Shown in pieces: positions 20,849 through 25,493 of a stretch of 25,493 bases of DNA. The stretch is from a virus: IMG/VR virus record IMGVR_UViG_3300025154_000359, positions 1 through 25,493 of that record; one strand, given 5' to 3'. The translations under genes and the position numbers were made by a program. The notes under the pieces were generated by a model, which was given only the letters and a program-made list of their open reading frames with translations, made no database searches and had not been told where the DNA came from. Each line of letters starts with the position of its first letter. Position 1 is the first letter of the stretch.

Positions 20849-21003
20849 TCTAAAAATATTTGTTTATCTTTTTTTTCTTCAAGTTTTTTTTCAAGCCAGT
20901 CTATATACATTTGCGTAATAGCCCCGCCGTCCATTTTTATTTTTATGCCATTTACGTCAATATAAGTTTTGACTTCTTTTTCAAATTGTTTTTTATACCG
21001 CAT
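20845..21003 (-). CDS. Small hypothetical protein (52 residues)
   Basis: The frame MRYKKQFEKEVKTYIDVNGI continues through KIKMDGGAITQMYIDWLEKK to IFLD. An AAAAGG site is about 5 bases before the ATG. The protein has a beta-hairpin-like YIDVNGIKIKMDG segment followed by a charged helix. No family is recognised. It overlaps the upstream gene by 11 bases, and its stop is shared with the rtcB promoter. Confidence 0.6.
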   Translation of the reverse strand: MRYKKQFEKEVKTYIDVNGIKIKMDGGAITQMYIDWLEKKLEEKKDKQIFLD

Positions 21004-21166
21004 AAAATACCTTTTCAAATTCTTTTTCGCTTTTTTTTAAACTTTCAATTTCATAGTTTTTATATTCTTCGCTGCTGATAATAGTCTGATATAATTCAGG
21101 TTTAAAAGTTTTATTGCCGGATTCCAGCAATTTAAATACATCATTTTTAGTGTATGCTTTTTTCAT
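20993..21166 (-). CDS. Small hypothetical protein (57 residues)
   Basis: The frame begins MKKAYTKNDVFKLLESGNKT, then FKPELYQTIISSEEYKNYEI, and ends KEFEKVFYAV. It is highly charged and mostly helical, with a ribosome site AGGTGAAG before the ATG. The first 20 residues resemble a short DNA-reading helix pair, but I would not assign a family. Confidence 0.55.
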   Translation of the reverse strand: MKKAYTKNDVFKLLESGNKTFKPELYQTIISSEEYKNYEIESLKKSEKEFEKVFYAV

Positions 21167-21172
21167 TTATCT

Positions 21173-21328
21173 TCACCTATTTTTATTTCGTAGTTTATTT
21201 TTTACTGCATCCAAGTATTCTTTTTCGTTTTTGTGTATCTGCTTAAAAAGTTCGTGGCTTCCTATTGCGTAGGCGCTGCCAGCCCGGAAAGCTTCACTTA
21301 CAAGTTTAAGTATTTCTTTTTCTGTCAT
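21173..21328 (-). CDS. Small hypothetical protein (51 residues)
   Basis: The frame begins MTEKEILKLVSEAFRAGSAY and ends KNKLRNKNR. It has a helix, then an A-F-R-A-G-x-A-Y-A-I-G turn, and a basic tail. Its ATG overlaps the stop of the upstream 55-residue gene (ATGA). The longer frame would need a GTG and overlap that gene further, so I use 21328. Function unknown. Confidence 0.55.
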   Translation of the reverse strand: MTEKEILKLVSEAFRAGSAYAIGSHELFKQIHKNEKEYLDAVKNKLRNKNR

Positions 21329-21492
21329 GTTACGTTTTTCGTACCAGTCCGAATAATAAATAAATCGCACTTCTTGCCGTCAAAGTTTACTGGTTCACCG
21401 TAAGGCTGCCATTTACAAGGCGTTGCCATGTACCGACAGCATTTTTTTTTACTTTTGCATACGTGCCTTAAACACATTTGATAATCAGGCAT
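21325..21492 (-). CDS. Small cysteine-rich phage protein (55 residues)
   Basis: The frame begins MPDYQMCLRHVCKSKKKCCR, then YMATPCKWQPYGEPVNFDG and KKCDLFI. Cysteines at 7, 12, 18, 19, 26 and 42 give a C-x-x-x-x-C pattern and two more sites, like the short M-P-D-x-x-M-C-x-x-x-x-C phage proteins I have seen near replication genes; their role is unknown. GGGAGG is 6 bases before the ATG. Confidence 0.6.
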   Translation of the reverse strand: MPDYQMCLRHVCKSKKKCCRYMATPCKWQPYGEPVNFDGKKCDLFIIRTGTKNVT

Positions 21493-21736
21493 TTATCCTC
21501 CCGGTTAATTCCATTTCTTCCGCATAAGCTTCAGCCGCGCGGTTTACGGTTTCCGTAGCTTCTTCAATCGTGCAATCATTTTCAAAAAGTTTTTTATCAT
21601 ATTCGTCAATTAAAAAACTTAAATAATAAGCAATATTTATACCGCTATATTTTTTTAATATTTCTTTTATTTTATGTTCAGGACAATATTTTTTTGCTAT
21701 GTCTAAATATCCTGCGTTTAATTCAGTTATCGTCAT
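21485..21736 (-). CDS. Small hypothetical helical protein (83 residues)
   Basis: The protein begins MTITELNAGYLDIAKKYCPE, continues through KEILKKYSGINIAYYLSFLI and ends ELTGRINA. It is strongly helical and acidic at the end. The ATG at 21736 has a GGAAG site 5 bases upstream; the frame from 21760 is open eight codons earlier but without a better site. It overlaps the end of the helicase gene by 14 bases. No family is recognised. Confidence 0.55.
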   Translation of the reverse strand: MTITELNAGYLDIAKKYCPEHKIKEILKKYSGINIAYYLSFLIDEYDKKLFENDCTIEEATETVNRAAEAYAEEMELTGRINA

Positions 21737-22964
21737 GTAGTCTTCCGGACGCCCAGTCAAAGTTTACTTCTGTTTGTGAGTAAGGGAAATATGTAGTTTT
21801 AACCCATTTCAACGTTCGTGCGCTATCTTTATAATCCTGATAATCTATAACCAAACAAGCGCGTGCATCCTCGTCAATATTGCCTGTTTCTTTAGCATCG
21901 TTCAACTGCAATTTTACCGCGCCAGTTTTTTCTTCTGAAAGTCTTGACACCTGAGATAATACAAATATTGCTATACCATATTTTTTTGATATAGTTACAA
22001 GCGCACTCATAAACTGATCAATATCTTCTTTGCGGCTTTGCTTTACGTTCCTGCCTATGCGCTGTATATAGTCAATAAATATTGCTTCATACTTTCCGTC
22101 AATAAACAGATTTTCAATTATCTGAATTATTTTATCGCCAGAAAGTCCCGGCTTGTCAATTACTTTTATCATGCGCGGTTTCCCAGGCATAACATATTTT
22201 CCCAGTACTTCTTTTTGTGTATCGTTCAGATCGTAATTTACGAGATTATTAATTGGTATTCCGCTACAGGCTCCAAGATATTTTGCCCGGACGGTTTGAA
22301 CTACATCATCACTCAATGCAAAAAATACGCTTTTCTTTTGTAGGCTCGTTAAATGTTTTATAATGTTCATTGCAAGGGCTGTCTTCCCGCCGCGCGGCCT
22401 GGTCATTATCACATATACAAATGGATAAATACTTCCTGCAAATATTCGACTATATATTCCAGTAGGTTTTATTATGCTGTCAGAAAAGTCATCTTTAATC
22501 CCAGCCCTCACTTTTTCGCGGAAGTCATCAATACTATCTTCGAGGTCAGTTACAAATTGCTGTTTAGTATTTTGGGCCATTAACATAACAATTTCTTTTG
22601 TCATGTTTGCTATGCTTTCAGTAGTTGCATCCTTGCTTATAGCATGCATTTTTAGTTTACGCATTAAGCCGTCAATGTATTCGCGTTCAAGGTCTTGTAT
22701 CACCTCTTCAAACGTGTAAATATATTCTTCGGTTTCAATCTGCCTTAATAAGTTTAAAAGTTTAGCAAGGTTTTTTTGTTCGTGCTGATGTAAATATGTG
22801 CGCAGATTTTCTATCGTCAAATCGCCTGACATTTTACAGCCTACTGTATGCTTGTAAAGATCGCGGATTAACCAGTCCGTTATCCAACACTGGTTTACGC
22901 TTTCAGTTATTTTCCAGTAATTATCGACAATTAATATTTTAAGATATTTTTTTTGTGTTGTCAT
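21723..22964 (-). CDS. DnaB-like replicative helicase
   Basis: This is a 413-residue protein. The N-terminal region (about 1-150) is helical, with an acidic DLEDSIDDFREK stretch. The RecA-type core has Walker A TRPRGGKTALAMN (188-200), then a strand-loop FFALSDD (215-220), Walker B AIFID (294-298) and FVLSQVSR (about 334-341). These are the DnaB H1, H2 and H3-type motifs. It unwinds the phage fork after loading by the initiator encoded immediately upstream. The Walker loop reads R-P-R-G-G-K-T rather than R-P-G-M/x-G-K-T, but the K-T pair is intact. The start is coupled to the initiator stop by ATGA. Confidence 0.88.
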   Translation of the reverse strand: MTTQKKYLKILIVDNYWKITESVNQCWITDWLIRDLYKHTVGCKMSGDLTIENLRTYLHQHEQKNLAKLLNLLRQIETEEYIYTFEEVIQDLEREYIDGLMRKLKMHAISKDATTESIANMTKEIVMLMAQNTKQQFVTDLEDSIDDFREKVRAGIKDDFSDSIIKPTGIYSRIFAGSIYPFVYVIMTRPRGGKTALAMNIIKHLTSLQKKSVFFALSDDVVQTVRAKYLGACSGIPINNLVNYDLNDTQKEVLGKYVMPGKPRMIKVIDKPGLSGDKIIQIIENLFIDGKYEAIFIDYIQRIGRNVKQSRKEDIDQFMSALVTISKKYGIAIFVLSQVSRLSEEKTGAVKLQLNDAKETGNIDEDARACLVIDYQDYKDSARTLKWVKTTYFPYSQTEVNFDWASGRLHDDN

Positions 22965-23962
22965 ATTTTCACCGCGTTATTTTTTTTTAAATATTCTGCT
23001 TCCCATACTTCCTGCGGACGTGTTTCTTTTTCAAGTATAGTTGCTGTTTGATATAAATTATATAATTCACCGCTTGTTTTTGTATTTTGTTTTGAAACAT
23101 TTTTTTGCAAATAAATATTAAATGAAGCTGAAAACCCTTGAATACTTGAACCGTATTCAGTTCGGCTTTCCTTATCATTAAAATATGCCTTAATAATATC
23201 CTGTAATTTTTCAAGGCTATTTGTTTTTAAAAGCCGCTGAAATATACCGCCGCCAATTTTAAAACTGTATTGTGCGCCCGGCAGGTTCGCTTCTAATAGC
23301 CCAGCAAACATATCATTTAAAATTTTAACCGGCGCGGCAGGTTCGTTACTTTCTTTAATGACTTTCTTTGTTTTAATAAGTTTATCTTGCTTATTAGTTA
23401 AGGTTTCTTTAGGGAGTAGCTGTTCAGCGATTTCTTCAGAAAACGCAGTTTCACCCGCTTCGGGTATAGTGTTTATATTAGTGTTTACATCAGTGTTTAT
23501 AATAGGTATAGGTTTGTTATTTTCATCACATCCATTTGTTATTTTAACCAATCCGTTTGTTATTTTATCACATCCATTTGTTATTTTAACAAAGGCTTTA
23601 TGTTCATGCAAGATATTACCTTTTTTATCGGTTACCTTGTCAATTTCTAAAAATCTGTTAAAAAATATCTCCGGATTGATTGTGTACCACTTTGTTTTGT
23701 CATATCCTGCTTTGTTGTATACGCCAGTCAATAGCACGTTTTTTTTAACCAGTCTTTGCAGTGCATACCGTATTTTGCTTGCTGTCAAATAAGGGAAAAG
23801 CTGTTTCCATGCTGAAACACTATTAAAAATCCAATATTTATCTGCTATTTTATTTTTCTCATTTGCAATATTATAGTGCATCCAAAAAGCTATGTTTTCC
23901 AGTAATATAGCCTCTATCAATCCATAATCTTTCGCGATCTGAATATTAAAGTTGTGATTCAT
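22961..23962 (-). CDS. Replication initiator with winged-helix N-terminus
   Basis: This is a 333-residue protein. Residues about 1-115 read as a winged-helix DNA-binding region of the phage replisome-organiser type, with IEAILLENIAFWMHY, then KYWIFNSVSAWKQLFPYLTASKIRYALQRL and a wing ending KTKWYTIN. A low-complexity linker (about 120-160) has the repeated KITNGCD. The C-terminal helical part, with QDIIKAYFNDKESR, could be a DnaD-like or helicase-loading domain. It sits directly before the DnaB-like helicase, as in lambda O/P and DnaD-type modules. AAAGGAG precedes the ATG, adjacent to the base of a long leader stem. Confidence 0.75.
   Translation of the reverse strand: MNHNFNIQIAKDYGLIEAILLENIAFWMHYNIANEKNKIADKYWIFNSVSAWKQLFPYLTASKIRYALQRLVKKNVLLTGVYNKAGYDKTKWYTINPEIFFNRFLEIDKVTDKKGNILHEHKAFVKITNGCDKITNGLVKITNGCDENNKPIPIINTDVNTNINTIPEAGETAFSEEIAEQLLPKETLTNKQDKLIKTKKVIKESNEPAAPVKILNDMFAGLLEANLPGAQYSFKIGGGIFQRLLKTNSLEKLQDIIKAYFNDKESRTEYGSSIQGFSASFNIYLQKNVSKQNTKTSGELYNLYQTATILEKETRPQEVWEAEYLKKNNAVKI
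23469..23504 (-). repeat. Three tandem 12-bp repeats inside the initiator gene
   Basis: GTGTTTATATTA, GTGTTTACATCA and GTGTTTATAATA (plus strand) lie end to end and encode the NTDVNTNINT part of the linker. Together with the 21-bp repeats 25 bases away they form a direct-repeat cluster within the initiator gene. Confidence 0.65.
23530..23588 (-). repeat. Three tandem 21-bp iteron-like repeats inside the initiator gene
   Basis: ATCCATTTGTTATTTTA starts at 23530, 23551 and 23572. One copy has G in place of A, and the 4-base gaps vary. The period is 21 bp, two helical turns. It encodes the KITNG repeats of the linker. Lambda-type phages place iterons inside the initiator gene, so this is a candidate replication origin; this is inferred. 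Confidence 0.6.
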
Positions 23963-23978
23963 TTTTAAAACTCCTTTG

Positions 23979-24099
23979 TTTTAGAGTATGCCGGATTAAC
24001 ACGCCGTGCAGTAAGACAAACCGACAGACTGCAAGGCCTCCGGCATACTCTAAAAAACAGGATTGATTTTGTCATAGTTTGTCTCCGCCGCCGTGTTAA
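23979..24099 (-). promoter_or_regulatory. Structured leader RNA of the initiator-helicase operon
   Basis: TTTTAGAGTATGCCGG (23979-23994) and CCGGCATACTCTAAAA (24040-24055) form a perfect 16-bp stem around a 45-base loop. Inside it TGCAGT (24007-24012) and ACTGCA (24028-24033) form another stem. The loop segment TTAACACG (23996-24003) can also pair with CGTGTTAA at 24092-24099, near the start of the transcript, forming a pseudoknot-like link. The base of the stem is next to the ribosome site. The roughly 200-base gap holds this leader and the promoter but no gene. No known riboswitch class is recognised. Confidence 0.6.
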
Positions 24100-24110
24100 A
24101 GCGGTAAGGT

Positions 24111-24139
24111 ATTATAATCTATTTTTTAAAGTTTTGCAA
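24111..24139 (-). promoter_or_regulatory. Sigma70-type promoter for the initiator operon
   Basis: Minus-strand TTGCAA (24134-24139) and TATAAT (24111-24116) have a 17-base spacer. The expected start is near 24104, so the leader is about 140 bases. Confidence 0.7.
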
Positions 24140-24140
24140 G
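24119..24140 (-). repeat. Duplicated promoter -35/spacer segment, copy 1
   Basis: CTATTTTTTAAAGTTTTGCAAG on the plus strand, in two parts of 20 and 2 bases, matches 24365-24386 with one difference. In this copy it forms the -35 element and spacer of the initiator promoter. Confidence 0.6.
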
Positions 24141-24160
24141 CGTTACAAATTCTTTAAAAT

Positions 24161-24355
24161 TTATTTTATTATATAAAAAATTATATGCACAATCCAACCT
24201 AATACCCAAATAATAAAGCAAATTAATGTTGTTATTTTTATCATTGTGGTAATATCTAATTCATAAAATCTTTTTATATTTACTACTATAGCAATAAGCA
24301 TTATACCCATCGGGCAAATACATAAAACAGAAAAAATATTTAATATATTATCCAT
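24161..24355 (-). CDS. Small two-span membrane protein (64 residues)
   Basis: The protein begins MDNILNIFSVLCICPMGIML. The first hydrophobic span is about residues 5-26 and the second about 40-62, joined by a charged loop NIKRFYELDITTM. AGGAG is 7 bases before the ATG. It has no signal-peptide cleavage motif, and its charges place both ends outside or both inside. Its location among early genes does not suggest lysis. Function unknown. Confidence 0.6.
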   Translation of the reverse strand: MDNILNIFSVLCICPMGIMLIAIVVNIKRFYELDITTMIKITTLICFIIWVLGWIVHIIFYIIK

Positions 24356-24364
24356 CTTTCACTC

Positions 24365-24386
24365 CTATTTTTTAAGGTTTTGCAAG
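24365..24386 (-). repeat. Duplicated promoter -35/spacer segment, copy 2
   Basis: This copy differs from 24119-24140 by one base and has no TATAAT downstream. It ends in the AGGAG ribosome site of the membrane-protein gene. It looks like a decayed or partial promoter copy. Confidence 0.5.
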
Positions 24387-24429
24387 TTCAATATGTCGGC
24401 AGTATGTCTTTACTTACCGACTTTTTGTA

Positions 24430-24684
24430 TCATGTGTTTAATGCCGTACCTTTAAACAAGTGTGCGCCTGTACAAAACTTAATACTGTCAAGGTTTTTAT
24501 CTATCAAAAGTTTTGCGCCGTCTTTAGCTTGCTTTTTCCTTTGTGCATTAAAAATACCTTTGCCGGTTATCTTTTCAGACACAATATAATTACCATCTTT
24601 ATGCATGAAGCATTCTATGCCTTTGTAGGTAAATTCTTCAACAGGCGTTACTTCCTGCGTTCCAGTTTTAATTGCTATTTTCAT
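24430..24684 (-). CDS. Hypothetical early protein (84 residues)
   Basis: The protein starts MKIAIKTGTQEVTPVEEFTY. A beta-strand region FMHKDGNYIVSEKITGKGIF precedes a basic helix (NAQRKKQAKDGAKLLID). The pattern suggests a small single-domain protein of mixed fold. AAAAGG is before the ATG. No family is recognised. A hairpin-like GTCGG/CCGAC repeat lies after its stop (about 24395-24420), without a good T-tract. Confidence 0.6.
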   Translation of the reverse strand: MKIAIKTGTQEVTPVEEFTYKGIECFMHKDGNYIVSEKITGKGIFNAQRKKQAKDGAKLLIDKNLDSIKFCTGAHLFKGTALNT

Positions 24685-24696
24685 TTTGAAATCCTT

Positions 24697-24861
24697 TTAG
24701 TATTTAGAATGAATATTAATCAGTTCTTCGAGCTCATCATCATCGTAATTGTCTTTTTCATATTCCGGTTCATATTCCGAACATTCTTTTTTGTCAAGAT
24801 CGCATTGTCCGCAGCCTATACAACCGACATTCATTTTTTGGTCATAAGCCGGGCAGCTCAT
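24697..24861 (-). CDS. Small cysteine-cluster protein (54 residues)
   Basis: The frame MSCPAYDQKMNVGCIGCGQC continues through DLDKKECSEYEPEYEKDNYD and ends NIHSKY. C-x-x-C-x-x-C at residues 14, 17 and 20, plus cysteines at 3 and 27, could bind zinc or an iron-sulfur cluster. The C-terminal half is very acidic. The ATG overlaps the stop of the RHH-like gene (ATGA). It looks like a real coupled gene. Function unknown. Confidence 0.6.
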   Translation of the reverse strand: MSCPAYDQKMNVGCIGCGQCDLDKKECSEYEPEYEKDNYDDDELEELINIHSKY

Positions 24862-25016
24862 ATATCGCCCCTTTGTCTTTGCTCAAAAAGATCGATCATA
24901 GCCAGTATAAGTTTTTCTCGGCGTAATCCAGTTTTTTCTTCAAGCTGGCGAAACTTTTTTGCAGTTTCTTTTTTTACATTTATGGCAGAATAGTCATACT
25001 TTTTTTCTTTAGTCAT
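24858..25016 (-). CDS. Small helical DNA-binding-like protein (52 residues)
   Basis: The frame begins MTKEKKYDYSAINVKKETAK, then KFRQLEEKTGLRREKLILAM and IDLFEQRQRGDI. A strand-like INV segment, then a helix with K-K-F-R-x-L, a T-G-L-x-R turn and a second helix resemble the ribbon-helix-helix fold of small repressors. This is a plausible early regulator, but operator binding is not shown. It overlaps the pentapeptide gene by 8 bases. Confidence 0.5.
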   Translation of the reverse strand: MTKEKKYDYSAINVKKETAKKFRQLEEKTGLRREKLILAMIDLFEQRQRGDI

Positions 25017-25493
25017 TTTTTACTCCTGTAAATTTCCCGCATTCGTCTACTCTGTGAAATCGATTAACAATTTTTTTAAATGAATCGCTATTAAATAAAT
25101 CAATAATATCTTGATCTAAATCAAGTTTATTATTTTGACATGGCATAGCTGCATGATAAAGCATTTGTATAATATGGACTTTGTCAAATTTTGCTGATAA
25201 CCACTTGCAAGAAAAAATATTGGTAAAATCAATATTTGCCCTTGACATATTTGCCCATGACATATTTACCCTTGACATATTTGCCCATAACATATTTGCC
25301 CCTGACATATTTGCCCTTGACATATTTGCCCATGACATATTTGCCCTTGACATATTTGCCCTTGACATATTTGCCCCTGACATATCTGCCCATGACATAT
25401 TTGCCCATGACATATCTATTTTATAATAATTCATTCTTCGCCAACGATTCCATATTTTTATTTTATTTTTTTTATTGCTTTTTAAAAATTCAA
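25009..25493 (-). CDS. Pentapeptide-repeat protein, 5' end outside window
   Basis: From the ATG at 25434 it is 141 residues. Twelve pentads of the form M-S-x-A-N/D run over residues 8-67, then a few looser pentads (IDFTN, IFSCK, WLSAK), then a C-terminal helical region with LDQDIIDLFN. The frame stays open upstream of 25434 to the window edge with sensible residues (for example NKIKIWNRWRRM), so the true start may lie outside. Pentapeptide-repeat proteins form right-handed quadrilateral beta-helices, and some mimic DNA to shield gyrase. Here methionine, not the usual leucine or phenylalanine, occupies the central position. Confidence 0.75.
   Translation of the reverse strand, partial: EFLKSNKKNKIKIWNRWRRMNYYKIDMSWANMSWADMSGANMSRANMSRANMSWANMSRANMSGANMLWANMSRVNMSWANMSRANIDFTNIFSCKWLSAKFDKVHIIQMLYHAAMPCQNNKLDLDQDIIDLFNSDSFKKIVNRFHRVDECGKFTGVKND
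25234..25413 (-). repeat. Twelve-unit 15-bp tandem repeat
   Basis: Units of GACATATTTGCCC plus two variable bases (plus strand) repeat without spacers, each encoding one pentad. The strong uniformity suggests recent expansion. Every unit contains an ATG in gene direction. Confidence 0.85.

Noticed and set aside
24460-24993. Plus-strand 177-residue frame
   Set aside because: It is antisense to three packed minus-strand genes and is cysteine/phenylalanine-rich, as expected of an AT-rich shadow frame.
25234-25413. Short regular repeats resembling a CRISPR array
   Set aside because: The 15-bp units abut without spacers and stay in frame as pentapeptide repeats.
25181-25426. Plus-strand frame reading as DIFAL/DIFAH repeats
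   Set aside because: It is the reverse of the pentapeptide repeats. It has no ribosome site, and no other gene is on that strand.

Overview
The window is a 25.5 kb piece of a double-stranded DNA tailed phage or prophage. It is AT-rich and every credible gene is on the minus strand, so transcription runs from high to low coordinates. Both ends are cut inside genes: a pentapeptide-repeat gene at the right edge and the major capsid gene at the left edge. Genes are tightly packed, mostly joined by ATGA or TAATG overlaps, with GGAGG-type ribosome sites and a few near-consensus sigma70 promoters with 17-bp spacers. I see no tRNA, lysis gene, integrase or CRISPR array. The host is not named by the sequence. 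The integron-type recombination sites described below resemble what I recall of spirochaete (Treponema) cassettes, so a Treponema-like host is my best guess, held loosely.

Layout in transcription order. (1) 25.5-24.1 kb: pentapeptide-repeat protein and small early proteins. (2) 24.1-21.7 kb: a promoter with a strongly folded leader, a winged-helix replication initiator carrying iteron-like repeats, and a DnaB-like helicase. (3) 21.7-18.6 kb: five micro-genes, an RtcB RNA ligase, an SSB-like protein and a NinB-like protein; rtcB and the SSB-like gene each have their own promoter and hairpin leader. (4) 18.6-16.05 kb: an array of what look like integron gene cassettes, with five complete attC-like sites, a half-site at each edge, two related orphan DNA methyltransferases and several small zinc-type proteins. 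(5) 16.0-13.0 kb: a chain of small proteins (zinc ribbons, an HNH-like protein, a Lar-like protein), a metallophosphoesterase and a VRR-NUC nuclease. (6) 13.0-9.2 kb: six overlapping sugar-related genes (four GT-A glycosyltransferases, a DUF115/Maf-like Rossmann protein and a short CMP-nonulosonate synthetase-like protein). (7) 9.2-7.2 kb: a small membrane protein, a coiled-coil protein, a ParB-like protein and an ABC-ATPase/GNAT fusion. (8) 7.2-0 kb: terminase small and large subunits, portal, Mu gpF-like minor head protein, gp10/gpG-like completion protein, spike-base-like protein, beta-helix protein, scaffold and major capsid protein.

The gene set reads as a replication module, then a counter-defence and modification section (RtcB, orphan methyltransferases, Lar-like protein, ParB plus ABC-GNAT), then a glycan section, then head morphogenesis. 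The most unusual feature is the cassette array: a phage genome that appears to carry an integrase-less cluster of integron cassettes between its recombination genes and its small zinc-protein genes.
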